Shown piece by piece: positions 34,747 to 43,890 of a stretch of 64,000 bases of DNA. This DNA is from Virgibacillus_N oceani_A (lineage in GTDB: Bacteria; Bacillota; Bacilli; Bacillales; Amphibacillaceae), in assembly GCA_041521345.1 (NCBI GenBank), contig JBGOHB010000007.1, one strand, 5' to 3'. Every line of letters begins with the position of its first letter. Position 1 is the first letter of the stretch. The notes under the pieces were generated by a model. That model did no database searches, was not told the DNA's origin, and saw only the letters and a program-made list of their open reading frames with translations. A program made the translations under genes and the position numbers.

Positions 34747-35853
34747 TTAATCCTGTGCTGCTTCGATTGCATCATATAGTTCCTCTACAATATTGGATTC
34801 TAGACTATCTGCAAATTCATCAATTACTGGCTGTACGGTTTCACGCATTTCATCTTTTGCTTCATCGGATACTTCATTAAAGTTAACACCTTCATCGATT
34901 AAAGATTGTACATATTTTTCATTTGCTTCACGGTTAACTTCTCTTTGATATTCACCGGCTTCAACAGCTGCATCTCTTAGAATTTCTTGATATTCTTCTG
35001 GTAAGCCATCAAAGAAAGATTTACTTACTAAGAACACAAATGGTGTATATACATGATTTGTTGCAGATACATAATCTTGTACTTCATGGAAGCCTTCAAG
35101 GTAAATAGTTGCAATCGGATTTTCTTGTCCATCAACAGTTCCTTGTTGCATAGCTGTGAACAATTCGGTAAATGCCATTGGTGTTGGATTTGCTCCTAAA
35201 GCACTAAATGAATCCAAATGTAACTCATTTTCCATTGTACGAAGTGTTAATCCTTCAAGATCAGCCTGTGTTTCAATTGGGCCGACACTATTGGACATAT
35301 CACGATAGCCATTTTCCCAATATGCTAGTCCTACAAGGTTTTGATCTTCTAACATATCTAATAGCTCTTGTCCTACTTCCCCATCAAGCACTTCGTCAGC
35401 TACTTCTTCACTTGGCATTAAGAAAGGAATATCAAATACTGCATATTCTGGAATAAAATTAGCAACTGGTGCTGTAGAAGGAATGGTTACCTCTTGAGAC
35501 CCGAGCTGTAATGCCTCCATCGCTGTACGATCATCCCCTAATTGTCCACTATGGTATGTTTCTACAACAACGTCCCCGTTAGTTTCTTCTTCTACAAGTT
35601 CTTTAAACCTAAGCAAACCATCATATTGTGGATGATCGGCATTCAAACCAATACTTGCACGAATGGTGAATTCTGCATCTCCACTCGCTTCAGTTTCCTC
35701 TTCGGATTCCTCCGCTTCTACTTCATCTGTTTCGTCTGTTTCCTCTGTATCTCCGGAATCATCGTCACCAGATGTTTCCGCGTCTTCCCCTCCACAGGCT
35801 GCCAGAAAGAGTACTAGCAATAAGACCGCAAAGAATAATAAAAACTTCTTCAT
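34747..35853 (-). CDS. dctP: Orphan TRAP transporter substrate-binding lipoprotein DctP, copy 2
   Basis: 368-residue solute receptor closely resembling copy 1 over the whole binding domain (FTIRASIGLNADHPQYDGLLRFKELVEEE, YHSGQLGDDRTAMEALQLGSQEVTIPSTAPVANF, LTLRTMENELHLDSFSALGANPTPMAFTELFTAMQQGTVDGQENP). Lipobox at LFLAAC (Cys 20), followed by a strongly acidic Glu/Asp/Ser/Thr linker. No dctQ or dctM is nearby; it is a single gene with its own strong promoter, cre box, operator and terminator. It probably delivers substrate to the DctQM pair at 22-24 kb and shares its regulator. Confidence 0.92.
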   Translation of the reverse strand: MKKFLLFFAVLLLVLFLAACGGEDAETSGDDDSGDTEETDETDEVEAEESEEETEASGDAEFTIRASIGLNADHPQYDGLLRFKELVEEETNGDVVVETYHSGQLGDDRTAMEALQLGSQEVTIPSTAPVANFIPEYAVFDIPFLMPSEEVADEVLDGEVGQELLDMLEDQNLVGLAYWENGYRDMSNSVGPIETQADLEGLTLRTMENELHLDSFSALGANPTPMAFTELFTAMQQGTVDGQENPIATIYLEGFHEVQDYVSATNHVYTPFVFLVSKSFFDGLPEEYQEILRDAAVEAGEYQREVNREANEKYVQSLIDEGVNFNEVSDEAKDEMRETVQPVIDEFADSLESNIVEELYDAIEAAQD

Positions 35854-36051
35854 TTTAAATCCCCCTTTGGAATTTGTTATTTTATCGGAAGATTTTCCGA
35901 TTACCCTAATAGATTAGGGTTATTTATTGATTCACCTCAAAAAGAGATGTAACAAGATTGTAAATAGTAAAAGTATTCACTTACTTATGCACCGGTAAAA
36001 AGTCTTATAAACTTCTTATCTCAACACATAAGGATTTTAAGTAGATTTTTC

Positions 36052-36110
36052 TAAACCGATTTACTAACCTTGTTGTTTTATATTATAATATGATTGAAAG
36101 CGTTTTACAA
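36052..36110 (-). promoter_or_regulatory. dctP copy 2 promoter with cre box and LacI-type operator
   Basis: Minus-strand TTGTAA (36105-36110), 17-bp spacer, TATAAT (36082-36087). The spacer carries a good cre box (TTGAAAGCGTTTTA on plus, 36094-36107). TAAACCGATTTA (36052-36063) lies downstream of the -10 and differs by one base from the palindrome at the lacI promoter. The layout is the same as at 29.2 kb. Confidence 0.75.
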
Positions 36111-36383
36111 GTACTTTTTAGAATTTTTATTACTTTTATTTGTATTTATTTTTATTTTTTTTTAAATTAAAAGACTGGAGTGTCGACCCTTATGTTTTAA
36201 AACATGATTTTAAGTCTATTTTTAACTCACATCAGCATTTAATCTATTGTTTACTTTCAATAACTTTTATAATTCTTTTGTTTATTTACGAAACGAATAA
36301 TTATTTATATACATTTCTTTTGATTTCATATAGAATTAATATGTAGAAAGAAAACATTTTATTTGAACATGGGGGTAATTTTT

Positions 36384-37265
36384 ATGAAAGTGGGATTTAT
36401 TGGATTAGGAATCATGGGGAAACCGATGGCAGGTCATCTTATAAAAAGTGGACATGAAACATATCTTTTCGATTTAAATACTGATGCTGTAAATGAATTA
36501 GTTGCATTAGGTGGGCATGCTTGTGATTCAAATAAAGAAATAGCTGAAAATAGTGATGTAATTATTACAATGCTTCCAGCAGGAAAACATGTATCACAAG
36601 TGCTTTTTTCCGAAGGCGGTCTCGCTAAAAATACCAAACCTGGTTCGATCATTGTTGATATGAGTTCTGTTAAACCAGAGGAATCAAAAGAATTCGCAAA
36701 TCAATTAAAAGAATATGACATTCATTTCATTGATGCTCCTGTAAGTGGCGGAGAGCCAATGGCAATCGAAGGTACTCTCTCGATTATGGCTGGTGGAGAT
36801 GAAGAATGTTTCAATCAAGTCTTGCCATTATTTGAAGTGATGGGGGACCATATCGTTTATATGGGAGCAACTGGAAATGGTTCCGCTACGAAGCTTGCAA
36901 ATCAAATTTTTGTAAGTACGCATTTAGCAGCACTGGCAGAGGCTTCTGTATATGCAAGTAAAGCTGGGATTGACTTAAATAAACTATTTGAGGCTGTTCG
37001 TGGCGGACTAGCTGGTAGTGCGGTGATGGATGCAAAAATGCAGCGCATTATTGATCGAGATTTTGAACCAGGTGGAAAAATAGAAACAAACTTCAAAGAC
37101 CTGAGTAATATCCAATCCTCTGCAAATACACTTGGTGTACCCTTACCAGTAACAAACTTAGTAAAAGAGATTTTTGGCTCTGAAATTGTCAATGGGAACG
37201 GTGAAAAAGACCATAGTTACATCCTTAACTTCTTTGAAAAAATGGCAAATTATCATGTAGATTAA
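36384..37265 (+). CDS. garR: 2-hydroxy-3-oxopropionate (tartronate semialdehyde) reductase, GarR/GlxR type
   Basis: Beta-hydroxyacid dehydrogenase reducing tartronate semialdehyde to glycerate, or a similar 3-hydroxyacid. N-terminal VGFIGLGIMGKPMAGHLIKSGHE, substrate motif FIDAPVSGGEPMAIEGTLSIMAGG, catalytic Lys in ATGNGSATKLANQIFVS, and the tail DRDFEPGGKIETNFKDLSN. ATG 36384 follows GGGGG at 8 nt, so the longer frame to 36363 is not used; 293 aa. Divergent from dctP copy 2, it fits glucarate/galactarate or glyoxylate branches, but no glucarate dehydratase is seen here. Confidence 0.85.
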   Translation: MKVGFIGLGIMGKPMAGHLIKSGHETYLFDLNTDAVNELVALGGHACDSNKEIAENSDVIITMLPAGKHVSQVLFSEGGLAKNTKPGSIIVDMSSVKPEESKEFANQLKEYDIHFIDAPVSGGEPMAIEGTLSIMAGGDEECFNQVLPLFEVMGDHIVYMGATGNGSATKLANQIFVSTHLAALAEASVYASKAGIDLNKLFEAVRGGLAGSAVMDAKMQRIIDRDFEPGGKIETNFKDLSNIQSSANTLGVPLPVTNLVKEIFGSEIVNGNGEKDHSYILNFFEKMANYHVD

Positions 37266-37326
37266 CGCTTGCAAAAAAACTTGCCGACACATTTGTAAAA
37301 CGATTAGCAGGTGGTGCTTTTCAAAG

Positions 37327-38244
37327 TTGAACAAAAATACTCGTAACATTTACCTTATCGTTATATTCATCATGCTCTTGTGGGGCATGAATGTATCTGC
37401 ACTTAAAGTTATCGTGGAAAGCTTTATGCCAATTACAATTACTGCCTTTAGAGTACTCACAGCGGGTTTGGTTGTATTTACCATTTTGGCTTTCACCAGG
37501 ATGGTTCGACTTCCTAAAAATAAAGAATGGTACTATGTAACTGGAGGCGCAGTATTCAGCGTTGTTCTGCACCACTATTTTTTAGCAACCGGTCTAACGA
37601 TGACAAGTGCTGCCAATACCGGATTGATTTTAGGAATGGGGCCGGTGTTAACCGTAATTTTTGCCACGGTAATTTTAAAAAGAAAACCCTCGAAACTCCA
37701 ATATACCGGTTTTATTTTTGGATTTATTGGAATAAGTTTCACTGTTTTAGCCGGGAGTGGAGGCATAAATACAATTAACCTGGGTGATTTATATATTTTA
37801 CTATCAATTCTTTCCCAGGCAATTAGTTTTATTGTCATCAAGCAGGCAGCGGACACCATGGATCCAAGACTGTTTACCGGCTACATGTTTATTATTGGTT
37901 CCGTCGTTTTATTCTTAATCAGCTTATGGAGGGAACCTCATGGCTTAACCTCTTTAAGCAATGTTGATTATACCGTATGGCTCGTATTTCTTTATTCTGC
38001 TGTGATTGCAACCGGGGTCGGGCATATGGTCTATAATTATGCCATTAGTCAATTAGGACCGGCAGAAACATCCATATTTTTGAATTTAAATACGTTCTTT
38101 TCCATTATTGGAGCAGCAATATTCTTAAATGAACCGATTTTATTTTCTCATTTTATTGGACTTATTTTTATTGTTTCCGGTGTGATTTTTGGCTCTGGTG
38201 GATTGGAAGTATGGTTGATCCAGCGAAGGAGAAAACGATTGTGA
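37327..38244 (+). CDS. EamA-family (DMT superfamily) transporter
   Basis: 305-residue membrane protein with ten helices in two EamA repeats. The first starts NIYLIVIFIMLLWGMNVSALKVIVESFMPITITAFRVLTAG, with the typical LWGMN and FRVLTAG; the second starts GDLYILLSILSQAISFIVIKQAAD. Small-molecule exporter, probably of amino acids or other metabolites; cargo unknown. TTG start at 37327 with a weak GGTGG site, 61 nt after garR, so the two could be cotranscribed. Confidence 0.85.
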   Translation: MNKNTRNIYLIVIFIMLLWGMNVSALKVIVESFMPITITAFRVLTAGLVVFTILAFTRMVRLPKNKEWYYVTGGAVFSVVLHHYFLATGLTMTSAANTGLILGMGPVLTVIFATVILKRKPSKLQYTGFIFGFIGISFTVLAGSGGINTINLGDLYILLSILSQAISFIVIKQAADTMDPRLFTGYMFIIGSVVLFLISLWREPHGLTSLSNVDYTVWLVFLYSAVIATGVGHMVYNYAISQLGPAETSIFLNLNTFFSIIGAAIFLNEPILFSHFIGLIFIVSGVIFGSGGLEVWLIQRRRKRL

Positions 38245-38259
38245 ATAGCATTCCATTAA

Positions 38260-38300
38260 AAAAGCAGCTAACCATTCCAATTGGATGTATAGCTGCTTTT
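38260..38300 (+). terminator. Rho-independent terminator after the EamA transporter
   Basis: 11-bp stem AAAAGCAGCTA/TAGCTGCTTTT, 19-nt loop with a further small inner pairing (CCATTCCAATTGG), T run on the right. Confidence 0.85.
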
Positions 38301-38482
38301 GTTATCGATGATTCCCACTATGAATTATTCCCACCATTTCTGTTTCAAACTTTGTAAGATCGTGCTAATTACATGGGAAACATGACAGTTTAGTGTTGCC
38401 TTTTGTGAATAAATGTTTTCATTCACTAAAATGAATTCTTTATACAAATTTTCCCTCTTTACAGAGATACTTGTCTTCCAAC

Positions 38483-39124
38483 CTAGGAAGCTTGCACTTT
38501 TGCAAAGTCTAAGAATGCTTTTAAGATCATGTAAGCAGAAGTTGCACCAGGGTCTTGTGCTCCTTTCGAGCGGTCACCGAGGCGACTCGAACGTCCAATC
38601 TTCGCTACTAAATCTATTGTTGAGTTCATTCCTTTTTCTCCGGCTTCTACTGCTGCTTCAAAGGCAGGAACAAATTCCTGTTCAAAGTTTGCTTCTAATG
38701 CTTCTAAAGCAGGACTTAATGTATCTATCATCGTTTTATCCCCTACTTTTGCATTCCCTCGTTCTTTAACACCATTAATGAATGCGATCCAGTATGCAGC
38801 TAAGTCCGCATCATTTAATTCAGTTTTCCCTTTTACCGCTTTACCTCCACGCATGAAACCAGTCGCATAAAGTGGGCCAACGGAAGAACCAACCGCGTTG
38901 AGAAAAGTCATGCCAACAGTAGAACTAATTTTTCCAAAATCGGTTTCTTCTGCAAGTTTTCCATCTAATTGTTCATTCACTGCTTGCCAACCGATGGACA
39001 TCGTAACCCCATGGTCTCCGTCTCCTAGTTTACGGTCAAGATCACAAAGATAATCTTTTTCATGTTCCATTAAATCTACTACTTGTTTAAAATATCCAAT
39101 TAAATCTTTCGCAGTAATATTCAT
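38483..39124 (-). CDS. dhaL: Dihydroxyacetone kinase family, ADP/ATP-binding subunit DhaL
   Basis: 213-aa all-helical subunit that holds the nucleotide and magnesium. Motif LDRKLGDGDHGVTMSIGWQAV contains the Asp cluster; AVGSSVGPLYATGFMRGGKAVKG and KIGRSSRLGDRSKGAQDPGATSAYMIL close the nucleotide site. It lies 12 nt after dhaK. No PTS-type dhaM is present, so this is either ATP-dependent or a sugar kinase of the L-/D-erythrulose or apulose type that uses the same fold. The neighbours (aldolase, epimerases) point to a sugar other than dihydroxyacetone. Confidence 0.88.
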   Translation of the reverse strand: MNITAKDLIGYFKQVVDLMEHEKDYLCDLDRKLGDGDHGVTMSIGWQAVNEQLDGKLAEETDFGKISSTVGMTFLNAVGSSVGPLYATGFMRGGKAVKGKTELNDADLAAYWIAFINGVKERGNAKVGDKTMIDTLSPALEALEANFEQEFVPAFEAAVEAGEKGMNSTIDLVAKIGRSSRLGDRSKGAQDPGATSAYMILKAFLDFAKVQAS

Positions 39125-39136
39125 ATGATATCCCCC

Positions 39137-40138
39137 TTACTTTTGCACAAACATCGGTGTATCTACAGGATGATCGACCAATTTTTTCATTTCATCATCT
39201 AGTTTCGTTAATGTAATAGATGCTCCACCCATTTCTAAAGAAGTAATGTAATCTCCTACATATGAGCGATTAATTTTTATTCCTTTTTCACGTAATACTT
39301 GTTCGACACGACGGAACATAATATAAAGTTCCATACGAGGTGTAGAGCCTAAGCCATTCACAAGAACAGCCACTTCGTCCCCTTCATTTAGTGTCATATC
39401 TTCAAAAATTGGTGCCAAGAGTTCATCTGTTACATTATCCGCAGTGTCTAACGGCGCTTTACGAATTCCTGGTTCTCCATGGTGCCCTAAGCCGATTTCC
39501 ATTTCATCGTCCCCGATTTCAAAGCTTGGCTCCCCGGTTTGTGGTAACGAACAAGGAGCTAAGCCAACACCCATGGAACGAGTCTGATCATTTGTTTTAC
39601 GTGCGATACCTGCCACTTCTTTCAATTTATATCCTAAATCAGCTGCTGCTCCTGCCATTTTATAAACGAAAAATTCTCCGGCAATTCCACGCCGTTTTTC
39701 TTTTTCTTCTTTTGGTGCTGAGGCAACGTCATCGGATGCAAGTACCATTTCCACTTCAATATCTTCCATTTCAGCCATTTCTGCAGCCATACCAAAGTTC
39801 ATAACATCGCCTGCATAGTTTCCATAAAGGTAAACAACACCTGCACCTTTATCAATCGCTTTTGTTGCTTCTAAAATTGGTGCCGGTGGTGGGGATGCAA
39901 AGATATTACCTACTGCTACACCGTCCGCCATTCCTTCTCCAACATACCCCATAAATGCTGGCTCGTGACCAGAGCCACCACCGATTAAAACAGCAACCTT
40001 ACCTTCTTCTTTTGGCTTAGCTGACACTAATGCACGGTCACTTTCTTCTAAACGTTTCATATATTCTGGATGTGCTTTTACATAACCGTCGATCATTTCT
40101 TCGACAACATTTTTTGGGTCATTAATTAACTTTTTCAT
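39137..40138 (-). CDS. dhaK: Dihydroxyacetone kinase family, substrate-binding subunit DhaK
   Basis: 333 aa. Carries VLIGGGSGHEPAFMGYVGEGMADG, VYLYGNYAGDVMNFGMAAEMAE, and the His that binds the substrate carbonyl as a hemiaminal in IGLGHHGEPGIRKAPL. ATG 40138 has GGGAG at 9 nt; a GTG at 40147 overlaps the ribosome site and is unlikely. Paired with dhaL. In related catabolic clusters such kinases phosphorylate erythrulose, apulose or dihydroxyacetone released by an aldolase; the exact substrate here cannot be read from sequence. Confidence 0.88.
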   Translation of the reverse strand: MKKLINDPKNVVEEMIDGYVKAHPEYMKRLEESDRALVSAKPKEEGKVAVLIGGGSGHEPAFMGYVGEGMADGVAVGNIFASPPPAPILEATKAIDKGAGVVYLYGNYAGDVMNFGMAAEMAEMEDIEVEMVLASDDVASAPKEEKEKRRGIAGEFFVYKMAGAAADLGYKLKEVAGIARKTNDQTRSMGVGLAPCSLPQTGEPSFEIGDDEMEIGLGHHGEPGIRKAPLDTADNVTDELLAPIFEDMTLNEGDEVAVLVNGLGSTPRMELYIMFRRVEQVLREKGIKINRSYVGDYITSLEMGGASITLTKLDDEMKKLVDHPVDTPMFVQK

Positions 40139-40165
40139 AGGATTCACTCCCTGTCCTTCTATTTT

Positions 40166-41071
40166 TTAAAGCAAGTTTACTTCTTGTAAAATTGCTTTTA
40201 GTTGTTCCTTCTTCTCTTCATTCAACTCACGTGTTGGCGGTAATACATAAGTGGAAATATCAATTCCTCTTAATTTCATTGCTTCTTTTACAACACCGAT
40301 AAATGGTGAGTCTAGATTATACATTCTTGGTAAAGCTGCAATCCGCTGATGTAAATTCATCGCGGTTTCCAAATCATTTTCCCGGAACGCTTTATACAAT
40401 CTAACAGCAATTTCTGGAGCAAAGTTAACACTTGCACAAATTGCACCATCACCCCCAAGGCTTAACGTGTTGAACAAATGATTATCAAATCCGGCGAATA
40501 CAGTAAAGTTCGGACACTTATTTTTCACGGTTGCAATCATGTTTTCGATATGGGCGATGGAATCAATAGTTTCTTTAATTCCAACAATATTATCATAACG
40601 TTCTACTAATTTCAGAACAAATTCCGGAGTCAAATCTTGTCCCGTTAACGTAGGAAAATTATATAGTAATACTGGTAGGTTAACTGCTTCTGCAATATTA
40701 CCAAAATGCTTAAATAAATTTTCCTCCGTTAGAGCCCAGTAGTATGGATTAATAACAACAACTCCATCTGCTCCAATTTTTTCTGCATGTTGACTTAATA
40801 AAACAGCTTCTTCTGTGCTTGAACTTCCTGTTCCAATCAGTACAGGCACTCTACCGGCAACGTATTTTGTTGTGTATTCAGCGATTTCCATCCGTTGTTC
40901 TGCAGACATCTGTGAGAATTCTCCTCCACTGCCAAGGAAGAATAATCCGTCTACTTTTGCATCGATTAAGAAATCAATAACTAATTCCATTCCTTTTTTA
41001 TCCAGTTTTCCTTCATTATCCAAAATGATTGACACCGGCGGAATAATACCATGAAAATTCGTTTTCATCAT
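40166..41071 (-). CDS. 2-dehydro-3-deoxy-sugar-acid aldolase of the DapA/YjhH/YagE family
   Basis: Class I aldolase on the dihydrodipicolinate synthase fold, 301 aa. It is collinear with E. coli YjhH, a 2-keto-3-deoxypentonate aldolase giving pyruvate and glycolaldehyde: FHGIIPPVSIILDNEGKLDKKGMELVIDFLI, VDGLFFLGSGGEFSQMSAEQR, GADGVVVINPYYWALTEENL, catalytic Tyr in LLYNFPTLTGQDLTPEFV, Schiff-base Lys in NIVGIKETIDS, FAGFDNHLFNTLSLGGDGAI. Keto-deoxyhexonate cleavage to pyruvate and glyceraldehyde is the alternative. Followed by dhaK-dhaL, whose kinase could take a released aldehyde or ketose. Confidence 0.87.
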   Translation of the reverse strand: MMKTNFHGIIPPVSIILDNEGKLDKKGMELVIDFLIDAKVDGLFFLGSGGEFSQMSAEQRMEIAEYTTKYVAGRVPVLIGTGSSSTEEAVLLSQHAEKIGADGVVVINPYYWALTEENLFKHFGNIAEAVNLPVLLYNFPTLTGQDLTPEFVLKLVERYDNIVGIKETIDSIAHIENMIATVKNKCPNFTVFAGFDNHLFNTLSLGGDGAICASVNFAPEIAVRLYKAFRENDLETAMNLHQRIAALPRMYNLDSPFIGVVKEAMKLRGIDISTYVLPPTRELNEEKKEQLKAILQEVNLL

Positions 41072-41091
41072 GTGAAAATCCCCATTTTCTT

Positions 41092-42102
41092 TTAAAATTT
41101 ATATTCATCTCTCATTTCAAAGGTTTGTAAATCTAATTTTTCCTGCACTTCCTTATTGACAAGGTATTTTGGATATTGTCCATAAACTAATACATCAATA
41201 ATTCCCAGGGCTGTTTTGGAACGCATTTCCTCTGCGGATTCTTCGGAATAACCCGCCATATGAGGTGTCAGTATTACATTATCCATTGTTAAGAATGGGT
41301 GATTACGGTCAATTGGCTCTTTCTCAATTACATCAAGACCCACTCCAGCTATTGTACCATTTTCCAATGCTTCGAGTAATGCAGCTTCATCCACGACTGG
41401 CCCTCTTGCTGTATTTACGAGGTAAGTATTTTTTTTCATTAACTTAAACTGTTCTTTCCCGATCATCCCTCTTGTTGATTTCGTAAGAGGAGCATGTACA
41501 GAGATAACATCCGCTTGCTTGCATAGATCTTCTAGTGATACGAGTTCAACGTTATGTTCTTTAGCAACCTCTTCAGGTAAAAATGGATCGGAAACAACTA
41601 CGCTTAATCCAAGTGATTTAACCTTCGAAGCTAAACGGCGAGGAATATTTCCAAATCCGACTAGCCCCATTGTTAATGTGTTTAGTCTACGAATTGGTTT
41701 CGTTGTATTGACATCCCATACATCATTTTTTACGGTTTTATTTGCCGTTGTAATTTTCCGTAAAAGACTTAACATCAATGATAATGCATGGTCGGAAACT
41801 TCACCAACCCCATAATCGGGAACATTACCTATGCAAATTCCTTTTTCCGTTGCAGCATCTATATCGATCGTATCGACCCCAACACCGTAACGTGTAATAA
41901 TTTTACATTTTTCCAATGATTCAATGACTCGACGTGTGATTGGGGCATACAGGTTAATTATCCCATCTGCATCACGGCAAGCATCGATCACTTCATCTTC
42001 TGTATTACATTGATGGATTTCTATTTCGATATCATCATGAGTGAGTACTTTTTTTTCATAAGTTAAATTTGGATATTCGTGATCTGTAATTATTACTTTC
42101 AT
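41092..42102 (-). CDS. D-isomer-specific 2-hydroxyacid dehydrogenase (CtBP-like), copy 2
   Basis: NAD-dependent dehydrogenase, 336 aa from ATG 42102 (MKVIITDHEYPNLTYE); AAGGTGG stands 8 nt before it, while the GTG at 42114 overlaps that site. Catalytic Arg in NTARGPVVDEAAL, Glu in LDVIEKEPIDRNH, His in TPHMAGYSEES. The cofactor loop is LVGFGNIPRRLASKV, Gly-x-Gly-x-x-Pro instead of the usual final Gly. Clearly related to copy 1 at 25451 (same DDAD/IIN.YAP/RYGxGxxTID pattern), so each catabolic operon carries one. The substrate is probably a sugar-derived 2-hydroxy or keto acid. Confidence 0.82.
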   Translation of the reverse strand: MKVIITDHEYPNLTYEKKVLTHDDIEIEIHQCNTEDEVIDACRDADGIINLYAPITRRVIESLEKCKIITRYGVGVDTIDIDAATEKGICIGNVPDYGVGEVSDHALSLMLSLLRKITTANKTVKNDVWDVNTTKPIRRLNTLTMGLVGFGNIPRRLASKVKSLGLSVVVSDPFLPEEVAKEHNVELVSLEDLCKQADVISVHAPLTKSTRGMIGKEQFKLMKKNTYLVNTARGPVVDEAALLEALENGTIAGVGLDVIEKEPIDRNHPFLTMDNVILTPHMAGYSEESAEEMRSKTALGIIDVLVYGQYPKYLVNKEVQEKLDLQTFEMRDEYKF

Positions 42103-42123
42103 TCTGTCTGCCACCTTGCGTGA

Positions 42124-43026
42124 TTATTTAACAGTTGTTACTGTTTGTAATGTTTCTGTCAATATACTTCTCAAATGTTGTTCATTTTTATCGCAGTTCT
42201 CTTTGTCTATTTTTCCACGAACTTCCGCTGCAACACGTAAGCCATTTTTAGCTTGAATTCCAAGTTCATCTGCTTTCCCTAAAATCGCACTCATTGTCTC
42301 TTCTGTTAAAAAACCGGGTTCCCCGATTTCCATATGAAAATCGCCATATAGCTTACTTGTTTTATCAAGTACCGCATTGGAAAAATGAATCTGATGAATC
42401 AGGTCTTTCCCTTTTTCCAACGCCTCAAAAATATCTTCCCCATTTAATGCTGCATGTGCGGTATCAAAAGCAATTCCTACATTGGGATAGGATTTTTGCA
42501 CCCTGGTTAACAGGTCAATAGTTTCATCCGTTGTTCCTATTATCCGTTTCTTGTGCGCAAAGCTGTCAAGTGGCTCAATTAATAGATTCATCCGGAACGT
42601 TTGTGCAGCTTCAGCGATTTCACAAAGACTTTCATACAGGCCTTCCATTCCCTCAGCCCAAAGTTCAGGGCCCGGGTTATCTCCTGTAACAAGTGCAATA
42701 TTTTTTGCGCCGATTTCCGCTGCATACAGTAAATTTTCTTTAATTATTCGAACTGTTTTCGCTCTCAATGCAGCATCTAATGAAGAAATATCCAGATTAT
42801 TTTCTTCAATTAGAAAGGTTAGCCATTGGGTAACTTCTACCCCATTTTTTTCCGTTGCATGGAGGATTCTGCTTCTTTCTTTTCGGTCAAAGCCATCTCC
42901 CAGCTCAACGGACTTATAAAAATTCAACTGTACAATTGTTTCAATTAAATCTGCCGTGAAGTTTCTTTCTCTTTTTATCGGATGGTAGACTTCTGGTACT
43001 AATAAAGATGGGAGAAATTTTGACAT
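42124..43026 (-). CDS. Sugar phosphate isomerase/epimerase-like TIM-barrel protein, member 1
   Basis: 300-aa xylose-isomerase-like (AP endonuclease family 2) barrel. Recognisable metal-site strands are LLIEPLDSFAHKKRIIG, GIAFDTAHAALNGEDIFEAL, and IHQIHFSNAVLD with DFHMEIGEPGFL. Family members isomerise or epimerise keto sugars or dehydrate inosose; activity here is unknown. AAGGAG precedes the ATG; 2 nt separate it from the next gene upstream, so the two barrels are coupled and may act in succession. Confidence 0.78.
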   Translation of the reverse strand: MSKFLPSLLVPEVYHPIKRERNFTADLIETIVQLNFYKSVELGDGFDRKERSRILHATEKNGVEVTQWLTFLIEENNLDISSLDAALRAKTVRIIKENLLYAAEIGAKNIALVTGDNPGPELWAEGMEGLYESLCEIAEAAQTFRMNLLIEPLDSFAHKKRIIGTTDETIDLLTRVQKSYPNVGIAFDTAHAALNGEDIFEALEKGKDLIHQIHFSNAVLDKTSKLYGDFHMEIGEPGFLTEETMSAILGKADELGIQAKNGLRVAAEVRGKIDKENCDKNEQHLRSILTETLQTVTTVK

Positions 43027-43028
43027 CT

Positions 43029-43850
43029 TTATTCTCCTTTTACAATAGGATAGACATTTTTCTCAATATATTTACTGATTTCTATAATTGTTTCACTTGT
43101 TTGAGTTTGTGCTTCCGGAGTTTCCTCTTCCACAATCAGCCATCCGTCATAACCGTAATCTTTAAGTACTTGAACACACTGCGGGATATCAATATCTCCC
43201 TCACCCATTTTCGTCCATTCTTGGTGTTTAGTAGCATCTTTAAAATGAACATGTTTAATTAACGGTAATGCTTCTTTTATAATTTCCACCGGATCCATAC
43301 CACCAAAAATAATATGACCGACATCAGGCGTGTAACCCATATATTTGGGATCCAGTCCATCAAATAGAACATCATAATCTTCTTTGAATCTCCAATAAGA
43401 AGTTTTATAGGAAATCGGGTGCAAGGATGTCACGATTCCATTTTCATACGCACGTTTTCCAAGCTCATTTGCACCTTGAATAATTTCTTTCTGCAGTTGT
43501 AATAAATTATCACGATTTTGTCCCACACGAGAAGGAATGTTTAAAATGGCACCTGGAAAATGCTTTACAAAATCAAAATAGAAATCTTGTAATTCTCTTT
43601 CTTCATTGGAAGATTTTCCTCCTTCAAATGCATGGGGCAATGTTAATGCTGCTAGTTTAAGCCCTCTTTTATCCAATTCTTCTTTGAAGCGTTTTGGATC
43701 ATTTTTATATCTACCTAGCAAGGAAACTTGCATATCAAGACCAGTAAATCCACCTCGCTCTATATCATCCATGATTTTATCCATAATATCTTTTTCAATA
43801 TCATAATCTAATACCCAAGTGGAACCTTGGCAACCAAATTCCATAACCAT
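43029..43850 (-). CDS. Sugar phosphate isomerase/epimerase-like TIM-barrel protein, member 2
   Basis: 273 aa from ATG 43850 (MVMEFGCQGSTWVLDYD), which follows GGGAGG at 9 nt; the open frame reaching 43988 has no ribosome site and runs through the promoter. Metal-ligand strands: GIVTSLHPISYKTSYWRF, MGYTPDVGHIIFGGMDPVEII, LIKHVHFKDATKHQEW, and the final YDGWLIVEEETPEA. The pattern is close to IolE/hydroxypyruvate isomerase relatives. First gene of the epimerase-dehydrogenase-aldolase-dhaK-dhaL operon. Confidence 0.82.
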   Translation of the reverse strand: MVMEFGCQGSTWVLDYDIEKDIMDKIMDDIERGGFTGLDMQVSLLGRYKNDPKRFKEELDKRGLKLAALTLPHAFEGGKSSNEERELQDFYFDFVKHFPGAILNIPSRVGQNRDNLLQLQKEIIQGANELGKRAYENGIVTSLHPISYKTSYWRFKEDYDVLFDGLDPKYMGYTPDVGHIIFGGMDPVEIIKEALPLIKHVHFKDATKHQEWTKMGEGDIDIPQCVQVLKDYGYDGWLIVEEETPEAQTQTSETIIEISKYIEKNVYPIVKGE

Positions 43851-43890
43851 GTAAAGAAGCCTCCCAAATAGTAATTTTTCCAAAAAATAC

